DNA of 64,000 nt, taken from Lichenostomus cassidix (lineage: Eukaryota > Chordata > Aves > Passeriformes > Meliphagidae). The notes beneath the pieces were generated by a model, which saw only the letters and a list, made by a program, of their open reading frames with translations, had not been told where the DNA came from and searched no databases. The translations under genes and the position numbers were made by a program. Where the stretch lies: assembly GCA_008360975.2 (NCBI GenBank), contig CM039211.1:24670558-24734557 (forward strand), written 5' to 3'. Shown piece after piece: positions 38,302 through 50,869 of the stretch. Within the stretch, counting starts at the first letter, position 1. Every line of letters starts with the position of its first letter.

Positions 38302-41300
38302 CATTAGTCATAGGAATAACAAAATAAAAATTAAATTAAAATTAGTGGTTCATCACCAATATCTGAACATTATATTTAACAATCTTGCTAAGCACCAGAA
38401 CTTCTGGTCAGGCAAGAAATCTCAAAGAAACATGTAACTTCAGAAACCTGATGTAATTTAAGTTTGACTTTTTTTGGAAAAACTTTACTAGTAATCCACG
38501 ATTACTTCAAGTCAGAACCACTAGAGAAAAACAAGGACACTAAGAAATATTAGTGGTATAACTAATTTCTATAGAAAAGAACCTTGCTTAGAGTATGTGC
38601 TATACATGGGACATATCCCTCTTCATTTTTTATGTCAAAGTCCAGCTATTTCACTTGTAACACAAATTTAAAGCAGAGACTCTCCAGACTACATCTTGTC
38701 ACCTTGCTCATTCAGTAATTACTTACTGACAGTTCTAGATTTAGCCTCTTTAAACAATTTTTATATGGACTGAATTAAGAGCTGTGCCAAGATTTTAACT
38801 CCACAGATAATTCAATAGGTGCATATTACAGTTATGCAATGTCAAAACCACCGAACACAAGGCAAGTCAAGAAAGAGCCTGAAAGCCTGCAGTTTTAAAT
38901 ATTGAATGATGACACACACTGTACAACACTGAACAGCACCACTCTGGAGATACCAATTTAAAAACAGTTTTACTGAAATTTTCCACTGCAGTTAGTAGGA
39001 AAGACTTGTTTCTAGAACTGCAAGCATTACGCTACCAAATCCAAGTATTTTCACTGCTTTAATTTTTAATTTTTTAACATCAAGATGAACTGATTTACAA
39101 TGCTCAAGTGAGAACTGTGAAAGTTGGCAGGTTAAACAGAGAACTTCCCAAAAATAATAAAGTGGCACAGTCCCTACAAGTAAATGTTTCAGTTTCTTAC
39201 TATCTGCTACTACCTACAGACACCTCAGTACCACGCTCTTTTATCTTACATCTTATTACAAGTAGAGGACATAATATTTGTATTCTCACAAAGAACTTAA
39301 GAATGTAGTATCATTTCTTCCTAAACACTTTTACTTAATGTTTTCTTCAAAGTCTTTAAATCTGGAATCTTTAAATGTTAAAATCAGTATTTCAGTACAT
39401 ATTTACATTCATTACTGTCAACTGCAATCTTTCTGCTTAGAGCACTACTTGCCCTTGAGAGCAGTATCCAGTTCCTTCAAAATGCATGTTTCTGTGGAAA
39501 AAAAAATTCCTACCAAAAACTGCCATTTAGTATGTGCAGATGAAAATAGGTTAAACCTGCCTACAAAGCAGACAGATTTATATTGAGAACAGGAATACAT
39601 TAGAACCATGTATGCCTCCTTGGCAAGCACAATAAAAACAAGGACATACTGCCTTTTCTTACAGCAATGTTCTCAGAGGCCATTGTGCCAGGCAAGCATT
39701 CTTAACTTGCACTTTAATTTGTATGAGATACCACAACTCAAGAACTCTTCTTAATTTGATTTCTAGTAAGAAGACGCTGCAGTACACCACAGAGATGAGG
39801 TCTGACCTGTCACTAGCCAGTGACAGGCTGATGCCTGGAACAGTAGAGTACATCGCTGTATATTCATCAATTTGACTTCCTGTATCCCCTCAAATAAAGG
39901 TTGTTCCACTCCAAACAAAGCTTCAAGGCCACTCTTCCCAGCATACACAAGACTGCCTTGTTGAACATGTATGTGCTGTGCTGAGCTCATGGTGGAAGTC
40001 TGCAGTAGCACACTTCTGTGGACAGAGCAGATTGGAAATCTAGCCTTCCCTTTGCAAAAGCAACTCACACCCAACTCTGCGGAACTACAAAAAGAAACTG
40101 CTCAACATGGCTTCACTTACAAGTTTAGATTTAGCTCATAAATACAAGCATATCCCATAAAGGCCCTGCTTTTACAGACTGCTGTGCAACAGGGAATGAA
40201 TTGAAAAAATGGACTCTGAAGCAAAGCCTTCAGCATTATTATCAGAAGAGGTTTCACTGTTTCAGTCCACATCTCGAAGTGCTCCAGCTCTAACAGCTAC
40301 AACCCATGCCAGTCACAGCCTTGATGTGGATTATGGGATCCACATCTGGTGCCACTCAGCTGAGAGCCTGAATGGACCAACCTGACAAATTTAGACTTAA
40401 GACCAGTCTTTACATGTCTGAGAGAAGGAGGACCAGAAGGCTTCCTCAGGATATAACCAATTAAGGACAGCACAGTGCTCAAAGAGGAAGACCTCATAAA
40501 ATGCTGCCATACGTAGCACAGAGGAACACCAGAAACAGGCTTTCAGAAGCCTTGGTCTAAAGCAACTGACACCCAAAACACCACTTGGTGGACAGAAGCA
40601 AATGTACTTGTATGCTAAAACCAGAAACCAGCTGGAAATCCTGCTACCTATGAAAACAGAAACAGAGGTTTTCTCAGAAGTCCTAAAGAAACTGTAATTG
40701 TAAACAATTACATTTTACCTACATTAAATCAGGGTCATAAACTTCTGATAAAAAAAAAAACAATCAAGTTCACGGACATAAAACTTGAAATGGGAATTAC
40801 CCACTACAATCACAGAATAGCAATTATGTTGTTTTGCCTTCAAAAGGACCAATACAGAAGAGTATTTTTAAACTTGCAGTCAGTAACTATCACTGTATTG
40901 CTAAAAATAAGAAATACTTGACTTAAGTACAAACAAAATGTAAGAAAGGAGATGAAGTCTCCAAATACTTTTAATTTCATACTTTTCACATTCTTATAGG
41001 GTCAAAAGACCTTTCTTCATACTTCACATTCATGATTCTGATGCTCACTCAAATAGTGAGAGCACCATGAATTTCAGACACACTAGGAATAAAAAAAAGC
41101 AGTTACCTTTCAGGGAGGGAAAGCGTACATAGTATAATATTAATCCCTCCACATGAATAACATAAACAGGAATAAAATCTTAGAACAGAAGACCTCAATT
41201 ACCTTCCTGAAGGAAATGAGTAAACCTCAGGTTATACCTAAGGAGCTGCTACTACTGAGAGAGACTCTGGCAAGTGCATTACTCTTGCACTATTCCACAG

Positions 41301-43690
41301 GAACATCTAGAAATGCACAGAACATATTCATTGCAACTTATAGAGTCCACTGGAATATCTTACAACCTTTCTGGGAAAACTATTACTGTATGGATGAAAG
41401 ACAACAGAATAAACATTTATAAGATGAAAAACCTTGAAAGCTGCTATCTTAACAGAGGTGTATTTGTCTCAAGACTGCCATAAGTTCAAAAGTAAGCACA
41501 ACCATATTTTACAGCAATAAAAACAGTGCTACAAAGATACTGTATTTTAAACAAAATAAAAAAAAGTAATAATTTAAAACCCAAACAAACAAACAACCCC
41601 CCTGAAAACAATGGTCAGATCTCCATACCTGGCCTTTACAGCATTTTGAATCCATGCAGAAAGCCACAACCTTCTTAAGAGGACTTGGCATAGCATGGGC
41701 AGGGCAGGGCACAAAGATCCAGCACTAATCTCAGTGGCAACAAGCAACTTTTGTTGGCTTTGTTGTTTCTGCTTGCATAAAACCTGGCTTTTGAGCTACG
41801 CTTGCAGACTCTCATCAGCTCTACACAGTACTGCTGGCCCCCTCTGGTATGTCCATTTGTGTCAGGAATCCACAGTGCAGCTCAGGAAGGACCTTACTGA
41901 ACTGCTGAAGCTTTTTGGCTGCAAACCTGCTCAGCAGCCTCAGGGTGAGCTGCCCAGGTCCAAGGATTCTCTCGCTCAGAGAAACAGGGATGGGCTCTTG
42001 TCAGACACTCTAATCAGCAGCAACACGGCACTTGGGGCTCAAAAGAAAAGAAACTGCGATAGCTGAAGGTGACAATAACACACTTCGTGGTATGGCCTGA
42101 CACTGTGTGTGAATGAACAAACAACCATGTGGCCATCAGGTGGTTTATAGGAAGTGACTGCAATATGCATTGAGAATTGAATCCTCCTCTCAATACTATT
42201 CAGCTACATAAAAACCAAGCAGCCAGCTCAAGCTAGTTAAGTAACATTCAAGGTCTGAAATTTGAATTTCAGTGAAGAACACATTTTACCTGGGGGTGAA
42301 AAGGCGTGTGTGTGTATGTGTAGTATTAAAATGAAAATGCTGTCAAAGTTTTAACTGTTCATATAGCTAAAAGACTGAATAATTATAATTTATGTAACTC
42401 CTGCACAAATTTAAGGCAAAAAACCACCTATACCTTTCTTCCAAGAAAAATTGTTCTGTTTCAGATCTGCTAGAGCAGTTCAATTTTACCTTAGGAATAA
42501 AGTCCTGAGGTACTTAATTACTCTGTCAAGACCACTAAATGCTCTGGCACCACAGCCCTTCTCTCAGTCTCTGCTGATTGACAACATCAGTGAAACTCAC
42601 TAGCTTTAATTAAACCTTCACACAGGATTCCCTTTTGCTCCTTACTAGATCAATGTTCTTTAATACTGGGAGGGGGGGAAGCGGGAATTGATTTAAAAAA
42701 AAAAAAAAAAAAGGTAAGGAGGGTTTCTCTCACTTCACAGCTCACTCACCTTTGGTATTTTAATAGACTTTTTACACAACTCGTGTACTTCATTGCTACC
42801 CAGGGATATTAGTTAGCAGAAAATCACCACAAAAAAGTGATGCTACCAAAATTTTTGTCTGCAAGTATCAGTGGTGAACACAGGAACACTCAATCTTTTT
42901 TGACCTGCTGCATTAAACTCAGAAATAAAGAAAGCACGTACCTTTAAGTATTTTGCTATTTTCCATTAAGTATACAAAATGTTTTCAAGAGAATTGTCAT
43001 TGGTAAAATTTCTTAAGGATGCAGCTACTGAACAGTTAAGTTAGAACATAATTCCTCTACAATGAGTCTTGGTGTAAATCCAAATGGTGATTCAAGGCAC
43101 CAACTGAAATTCCATTGCATAATGCCAAATTTTAAGGCTAATGATGCAAAGAACACTAATAAGCTTGCAGCACACCCCTCACTTCAAGTCTTCCCTTGCT
43201 AAGCTGACTTCTTAGTATTCACTCATCTACTAAAGTCTTAACTGGCTCTTCTCATTACGCCACTTTCTACAGTGGGGCAGTCAACTAAGTGAAGATGGCA
43301 AAGTAGAACATCCTGTGCTTGCAGCCAAAGAATTTGTCAAACTTCATTCCAACAGGAAGCTAACAGACTGTTACACATTAAGCCTGTTTTTATTTTCATT
43401 ACACACAAAATAATAAGGGAATGGGAAGAAAACCTACAGGTTTAATACTTTAGATAAAACATTTCTGAAATTTCTATTCCCCTGACAGGTAATAATTACT
43501 CATGTAAACATCCCAATAATCCAAAACACTTCAGAGGAGGAACACCTTATTAAAACTGACTTTTAAACAGCACTAGGCTAAGTAGAATACAGCCATCTTA
43601 CAAATGCTATCTTATAAAAAAAGACAACTCCTAGGCCTCTGGCCTGGACAAACAATTTTTCCCCCTTTCCAACATATATTTGCATACACC
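38302..43690. other. Intronic DNA without recognised elements
   Basis: AT-rich ELAVL2 intron sequence with a short GT patch at 42305-42321 and an A18 run at 42695-42712. No transposon, exon or conserved domain was recognised. Confidence 0.55.
42695..42712. repeat. A18 homopolymer
   Basis: Eighteen A in a row followed by GGTAAGG; in the transcript direction this is a U18 run inside the intron. Confidence 0.8.
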
Positions 43691-43696
43691 TGTACA

Positions 43697-43751
43697 TGTC
43701 TCTCCAGCATTCTCCATTAAGAGAACTTTAGTAGAGAATGCTGGTGAGACA
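43697..43751 (-). ncRNA. Strong intronic hairpin (18-bp arms, 19-nt loop), function unknown
   Basis: The arms TGTCTCTCCAGCATTCTC (43697-43714) and GAGAATGCTGGTGAGACA (43734-43751) are inverted copies with one mismatch in 18. Folding is expected on either strand. The arms are shorter than a usual microRNA precursor stem and no known microRNA seed was recognised, so this is a structural observation, not a gene call. It lies in the intron between exons 3 and 4. Confidence 0.45.
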
Positions 43752-44523
43752 GTGCCAGGTCCTGCGTGCAGGGGTTCTGCCACTTCAGGCCCTCAAATCA
43801 GAGTAACAAGCATTACTGTCATCTTCAGAGTCCTCTTGGCAGCTACGATCCACAAAGGGCTGTGTCCATCATTAAGGCACCCATGAAAAAAAGCCAAAAA
43901 TATTCTGTGTCCTCCTGCTACCCATCCCTAACAGTCTAGTTAAAAAGTCTAGTGCCTCCTACTCACCATCTTGCACAGCTCTCAGACAGTCCAAAGACAG
44001 GTCATTGGTTTGCCCTCTCCTTTTTAGACAGAGAATCTTAATATACTTTGTTTTTAACGCAGAACTCTTTTACTCCACATTGAAAGATACTCCTATTCAG
44101 ATAGTCTCTCAATAAATTCACTTGTATCTTTTCTTCATTTTAGGAGTTTTCTCATAAAAACCCCTTAAACAAGGGGAGGGGAAGCTATGGAGCATTTCTC
44201 CTCTCCCAAGCAAAAGCCAAGACAACAAAAACATGCACTCAATTTTCTTATCACTATGTGTAAATCAGCAACTCTCATAACTTGTTTGCTTCTCTGAGTC
44301 TTCCATATTTGGGAAGAACTGATCTTTCCAGGACAAACCAAATGAAGAAAGTCATGGACAAGCAAGCAGGCAAGCAGAAAAATCACTCCAGGCACAAAAA
44401 TCCACATTTTTACAGTCTCTGAAATAGAACAGAGGTAAAGAGCTTGCCAGCAGCATCATCTTCCAAGAGAAGCCACAGAAAATATTTTACTTTTTGTAAG
44501 ATGCAACTCTCTTTTACACTGAA

Positions 44524-44574
44524 GTAATCATAATTAAATGAATTAAATTAATTATGTAATCATAATTAAATGAA
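44524..44574. repeat. Short direct repeat, 19 bp twice
   Basis: GTAATCATAATTAAATGAA occurs exactly at 44524-44542 and 44556-44574, a 32-bp period in AT-rich sequence. Confidence 0.8.
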
Positions 44575-45183
44575 CCCCAAATTTCAGAGGCTACCTGCAG
44601 CACACATTTGCCTGTTTACATTGCAGATAAACTGTATATTATGCCAGAGGGCACTATATAATAATGGAGAAATACCATCTAGCAGAGCAGGGTTCACATA
44701 TCTAACACACCTGTAAGTGGCTTTAACACCAGTGTATACCCACCCTGATGTTTTACTATTCAGTTAAATGAGAAGACAACACACAACGGGCACCAGGCTA
44801 AACAAGACTAAGACTGCTATGACTTGCTTTGGAGATACACACCTGAAAATTGGTTAATATACTTTGCAAAGAATTCAGTAAAGTATCCAGTAAAGCATTC
44901 CACAGGATCTTCTTTTAAAAAAGGGCAGAGGTAATAAGATTTTGTATTGCTACCAATATTAAAAAAACCCTTAAGCCAGAATTTTGCAAATCCACATTTT
45001 TCAATGTATTTTATTTCAAGAGAACAGTAAGCGGTATGCTGTTAGGGATCCAACAAATATATCCAGTGATCAGCAGGCTAGTATAGAAGCTGTGGATCAG
45101 ACATACCTGTCACAGCCCCAGTCCAGGGCATCACACACCAGGGTCAGGACAGTCAGCTCTCTCTGAGTAGGATTACACTCAGC

Positions 45184-45220
45184 TCAGTCACAATGTGAGG
45201 TTGTATCACACTGTGACTGA
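45184..45220 (-). ncRNA. Intronic hairpin (15-bp arms, 7-nt loop), function unknown
   Basis: The arms TCAGTCACAATGTGA (45184-45198) and TCACACTGTGACTGA (45206-45220) are inverted copies with one mismatch, separated by seven bases. In the ELAVL2 pre-mRNA (minus strand) the mismatch becomes a G-U wobble, so all 15 positions pair; on the plus strand it is A-C. A short transposon-derived palindrome is the simplest alternative. Confidence 0.45.
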
Positions 45221-45480
45221 ACCAACGAAGTTCCTTCCAGTTTTGTACACTAATGAGAAACAAACTTGCCACCATCAATCTAGTAAAGTACTAAGCATTC
45301 CTACAGAAGTCCCAAAAATGTACAGAGAACAAATATCTAATTTTTTTCTTTTGAAGCCTAAATATCCACTAACACTCCTATTCAATAAATTTTTACCTGA
45401 AGATATTTATGAAAATCTCAGTTATACACATTTTTGAAGCTGAAAATTAAGGGTTAGATTCTGAATTTGTCAAGCAGGTT

Positions 45481-45585
45481 GGGATTGGTGGTTTTATTTT
45501 TTTTTTTTGTTTGTTTGTTTTGGTTATTTTGGTTTTTGGGGTTTTGGTTGGTTTTGGTGGGGGTTTTTTTCTGGGTTTTTTTGGT
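45481..45585. repeat. G/T-rich low-complexity tract
   Basis: About 100 bp of T runs mixed with GG to GGGGG (TTTTTGGGGTTTTGGTTGG and similar). On the transcript strand this is C/A-rich with repeated CCCCAAAA. The minus-strand frame through it (Lys/Pro/Thr-rich, 45447-45674) is an artefact of composition. Confidence 0.8.
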
Positions 45586-45834
45586 AATTGAATTATCAGC
45601 TCTGGACAAATACTAACACTGAGGTCTATAAACAGGAAGTAATCTCTGCAAAGGTCCTGGGACTGAGACCTCATAAGTGACTTCCTCCACCAAAGACGTT
45701 GCCTCCAGAGGCAGAAAAGACCTCAGACATCAACTTGACCTCTGCTCTCAACTGCCTCCTGGCTGATCTGAGGAATATGTAAGCTACAAAGTGATTCACA
45801 GTAGGTTGGGCATTTCTACTGTTTCACAGATAAA

Positions 45835-45905
45835 TGTGGTGGGGTTGGAACTAGATTATCTTTAAAGTCCTTTCCAACCCCATAACATCTTATGATTCTG
45901 TGATC
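45835..45905 (+). mobile_element. CR1 3' tail fragment
   Basis: GGGGTTGGAACTAGATTATC, then CTTTCCAACCCCATAACATC and TTATGATTCTGTGAT, match the terminal 70 bp of CR1. It is 5'-truncated almost to nothing and antisense to ELAVL2. Confidence 0.85.
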
Positions 45906-46876
45906 TTGGAAAATTCAGTCAAAAAAACAGTCCTGGAACCCAGTGTCCAAGAAGGAAGAAGAATAAATCAAGAAGAGAGCAAAGCAGTTTTTCCACTCAA
46001 GTCATGCACACTAACACTGAAAGGTGCTGCTGAAGTCCAACAGGGCTGAATGTGGGTAGATAGAGTCAGAATTTACTTGTAACATTATCAATCAGCATTT
46101 AAAGACACCTTTCTCTAATTAAACAGTGATTTTCTCTGTTTTGGCTAAGAGGCCACCATTTTGGCTTGTGACAACTCCAGCGTTTCAGCTTTCCTTTAGC
46201 TAAAGATACCTTACATACAAATACCTGAAAACTAAGACATAAACTTTTGTCTCACTGCAAGGGTCACTGCCTGGTATATATAACCTACAGTTCCACCTTT
46301 TGGTCCTGGGAAAGCAGGATAGAAAAAGCATGACTGTCATCACTTGCATCTGTATACTCAATTTTCACTTTATTTTATATTAATCCCTTAGCAAGTTGAA
46401 GAAGGATTAAGAATTCAAGTACTGGCAGCATGAATTAAATCACTGAAACCCCCCTGAAGGGAACATTTTGACTTGGGAGACCTGGCTTGATTCTCTATAA
46501 CCACCTCCTTTTTTGCCTATATAGTCAACAGAGCTTCCAGCTTACCACCCGGGACATATGAGTCATATTTGCTCAATCCAAGTCTCACATGCAAAACAAT
46601 ACTACTGCAACACAAACACATTCCCTTTCTCATCACCACCCAAAAGGCAGCTTCAAAAGTCCTGGAGCACAAAATTACTCAATTTTCCCCCAAAGCAGAA
46701 AACAAGAGACTGGGCAAGGCATATGCCAGAAACAAAATAGGGAGCTTTCAGCAGCAAAGCATCTGTCCATGCCTTTCATCCATTGTACTTGTGTGCCATG
46801 AGTCACCATTTGTTACAAAGCAGTATTTAAGTTTCAAATAGTGTAATCCACTTCATTAAATCTTAGAATCCAGAAC

Positions 46877-47104
46877 AGGTAAGGCACTTTAGCCAAAATT
46901 ACTGCTACTTTATTTTTGTCTCAGTTGTCTTTCAGTGGCTCTGCACTGCTTTTTAAGTACAAACTGTTTCAGAGGTAAACTTTATTTCATGGCTCAAACA
47001 TGCTCCCTAGTTTGTCACCATGCAGTCACTATAGGCACTATATATATTGCACTATAGGCAGTCACTATGTAAGTGATCAGCTAGCAAACCCTTCTGTTTA
47101 ATGA
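46877..47104. repeat. Direct duplication, copy A (228 bp)
   Basis: The copy begins AGGTAAGGCACTTTAGCC and is about 90% identical to 50681-50866 in the same orientation. Differences are scattered substitutions plus about 40 extra bases in this copy, where GCAGTCACTAT occurs twice around a TATATATA core (47023-47070). The family is unknown to me. Confidence 0.85.
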
Positions 47105-47813
47105 GAAAGAATGGGCTCGTTGGAATATATACTGCCTTCAGGCACCAACACCTATGAAACATGTTCAAAACTCTGCATTCCCTGATAACTTTATTTCATC
47201 TCCTCTCTCAGTATTTCAGAGCTCAGCTGTTCAAATGAGTATCCTCAGTCTTTTATTAATGGATTAAAAGAGGAGATGACAAGTTTTCTGTCTCCAGAAA
47301 TCTGAGAAACTAAATTTAGTAAACAAGTGTGTGAGGAGTTACAACACAACAGAAAAAAAAGCCCAGGAATACCAAACATTAGAGACCTAAAGACCAGAGC
47401 CCTAGAAATGGAGTAATTAATAGAAATCCAAAATAATTATTTCAGCATTTCATTTTAAGGATTTGTAAGACAAGCAAGAAAACTAGCAACATAAAACCTG
47501 AAGTATTAATAAGGAAGTTACACATCTTTGAGAAAATGAGGAAGCACATGGTGTTCAAACAACATGCAATATTGCATTTCTTCATCTAAAGCATATGACA
47601 TGATTTCTCAGTTAAAACAATTCGATTATACATATAAAGTGTTAAGTGGGTTAAGAAAATGAAATTTTCTATACTTTCTATACTTAATCTAACCAGGTTA
47701 CAAAGGACCATTTGCTACATTAGATCCTAGTTTATTCTACTGGCATCAGCAGAATACTCATTACAATTGTGAAGGTAAACAAATCAGGAAGTCAAAACAG
47801 TTCAATTTCTTTA

Positions 47814-47942
<129 letters not shown>

Positions 47943-48884
47943 TTAAAAAGACAAATAAGAGTCATCATTAATAACACACTGCCAATCAATGCATAGCTAA
48001 CTGTTTAAAACCTACAGAGACAGACTGAACAAACACTGCTTATATCGAAGAACAGTACCTGCCCCAAGTAACAAAAATTGCGAAAGATCACAACATCTGA
48101 TTTTTCCCACTAACATTAGCAGACTTCAAGTAGCTTCCCCCTGTGTTCTTGTGTTCAACAAAAAAATTGCTACATTCAGTTTAATGCAACACTTAAAAAC
48201 TGATATGGAGAATAGGTTCAGGAGCATACTATGATCTGTTAGACACAAGAGGATGTGCAGAAGCATCTAGTTTAAAGTGACATCAGGAATCCCCTACTCA
48301 CTCTTAAACTTCTTTATTGAACATAAAAAGCATAGTTGCAAAATTTTGGACTAGTGCTTGAAAATGAAGTACATTTGAAACTCACTCAATGTCAGAATTT
48401 GAGCCAAATTGGAAGCCAAAATACTTTATAGATGTTGGTCATGCACTACATACAGTCTCTCTGTAACAAGGAGTTTAAAGGCTCATTTTACTCCAATATT
48501 TAAACAACAGGTACAAGTATACGATCAAGAACTAAATATCGGCTAAAGATGCAGTATTATTTTCTGATTTTTTTAGTGTCTGAAATTCAGATGACATATG
48601 GACATAAAGCATTTTTAATTAGTTCTCATCTCTGAACAACCATCCCTTTCTAATCGTTATTCTGCCTAAGCACCTATTAAACACTTAAGTTCTGTAGTAG
48701 TCATCTTTTGGCAACTTCAAAACCTACAGTATACCGCTCCAAACTAGCATACTTAACTTTAGAAGTACTTTTAGTGCATAAGAATGCAAATAGGTGGAAA
48801 ATTTTAACACAGTGAAAGGATACCACTTAGTAAGAACACTATCCTTTATTAGCACAAATCTTTCCAGAAACGGTCCCATATGCT

Positions 48885-48957
48885 GAGCTTTTGTTTGGTT
48901 TTGTTTGTTTGTTTGGGGTTTTTGGGGGTTTCTTTGTTGGAGTTTTTTTTTTTTTTT
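48885..48957. repeat. Second G/T-rich tract with T15
   Basis: TTTGTTTGTTTGTTTGGGG, then TTTTTGGGGG, then a run of 15 T at 48943-48957. It is similar in composition to 45481-45585. Confidence 0.8.
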
Positions 48958-50221
48958 CCAAGACACCAAAACAAGGTCAAAAAAATTGTGAACAAGCAGT
49001 AGGGAAGCATCCAACATATTAGTTCACAAAATGCCGGTTAGAATGATTAGCTTGGATACACAACAGTATAAAAGGATAAAAAACATTACATAAAGCGCAA
49101 ATGGCAAATTAATTTATTGCCAAAAAGATGTAACAGCACTTAACGCTGTATCAAGTTCTTGTATGGTATCTATATGGAAAGCATTTAACAGTATGTAATG
49201 CGAAAATAACAACAGGAAATTTTGCACTTAATTAAATATGAGAGGGTTTACTAACAAGGCCATCACCCCTGGCATTTATAATATTGCACCAATTATGCCT
49301 ACCATGGCACCAAAGATCAGGACATCACCACTATCCCACACCCCAAAGTCACTTCCATTCTCTCCCATCTCACCCTCAAAACACCACAGGAAACCACAAA
49401 TTGTCTAGATGGAGCCATGAACAGGTTAACACATGCATTAATAGAGAATCCAATCACCAACAGGGTAGAAGACTGAGCACCTACTCTAAAGAATCCTGCT
49501 CTGAGCAGGAGGTTAGACTCCATGTTTTTCATGCCTCCAACCTCAGCAGTTTGTCATGTTTCTATAACCAGCCATATGGAAATACCCAAAAGCATTTCTG
49601 TATTCGTTTATAGTTCTACCTAGAGATAGTGAATTCACTTATCCTAGAAGCCTTTTTCCTTATTAGCTTGATTACAGTAGAGCAATTTCTGTACCTGTCA
49701 CCTCCATCACTCCCACTGTCTGCAGAAACTCTTCCCAATGGTGTCTCCAAAAAAGAGGAACATCTTTTTGTGCATGACTGATTTCAGTCTTATCTCCCAA
49801 TATAGAAATGCTGATTTCAGGCGTTTGTTAATAATCTCCTACGGAACCCTTTTAAACGACAACCTTGAATTATGTTAAAATCTCAGAAAGAAAACTATTT
49901 CATACATGATGTTCCCAATACAGTACTCACTCATTCCAGATGAAAGAGAAAAAGATATGAAGAAATTATTTCTCCTACCCCCTCTGTTGATGTGATCTAC
50001 TTTTCACAGTAGAAACACCCAGACCGCTGCAGACAAAGAGCTTACCTAGCTGTTAAAAGGATTCAAATCATGACCGTTCCTCTGGAGACACTCTATTAGA
50101 TAAATTTGATAAATATTAGGACACTAGCATAGGAAGGTGCACCAAAAAGACACCACAATTTATTCAGGATGGGTCTGAATTAATTTATGCAATTTTATTC
50201 TATGATTTTACAATTTAAAAA

Positions 50222-50350
50222 AAGCTTTCACCATGACAGTGGTAGAACACTGAAACAGGCAACCAGAGGGATTGTGAAGTCTCCGTTCCCAAAAATACTC
50301 AAGAGTCTGACTGGACATGGTCCTAAGCAACCTGTTGAAGGAGAATCAGC
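50222..50350 (+). mobile_element. CR1 3'-proximal fragment
   Basis: The plus strand reads like the conserved end of CR1 ORF2: translated TVVEHWNRQPEGLVKSPF followed by ILKSLTGHGPKQPVE corresponds to the EHWNRLPREVVESPSLEIFK region. No tail follows. It is short and diverged. Confidence 0.65.
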
Positions 50351-50680
50351 TTAAAAAACAAGGAATTACTAAATTATCTCCAGAAGTTCTTTACACCCTC
50401 AGTGAATCTGTGAATGAGATTCTATTTGCTTCAGTTTTGTTTAATTTAGGTTATCATCTAAAATTTCAAAAGCGTTCTCTAAAAGCTTTATTTATTCAGA
50501 AAGGTTAAGAAAACACAAAACCTAAGAGATTGAAATTATGCCTTAAAATTAGTGGTTTAATTAGACATTATCAATAACTGACAGTCAAGAATCACCTTCT
50601 TCACAGCACATAAATGTTGACTTCGAATAAGCAATACTAATAATTGTAAATGAAACCTGATTTCTGGGATCAGACATTTG

Positions 50681-50866
50681 AGGTAAGGCACTTCAGCCAA
50701 AATTACTGCTGTCTTATTTTTGTCTCAGTTGTCTTTCAGTGGCTCTGCACTGCTTTTTAAGTACAAACCTTTTTGGAGGTGAACTTTTTTTCATGGCTCA
50801 AACATGCTCCTAGTTAGAAGGCAGTCACTATGTAAGTGATCAGCTAGCAAACCCTGCAGTTTAATA
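50681..50866. repeat. Direct duplication, copy B (186 bp)
   Basis: The copy begins AGGTAAGGCACTTCAGCC and ends in CAGCTAGCAAACCCTGCAG. It is the simpler partner of 46877-47104, 3.6 kb away in the same intron, without the internal GCAGTCACTAT duplication. Confidence 0.85.
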
Positions 50867-50869
50867 AGG

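Noticed and set aside
45447..45674. Lys/Pro/Thr-rich minus-strand frame resembling a basic repeat protein
   Set aside because: Produced by translating the G/T low-complexity tract.
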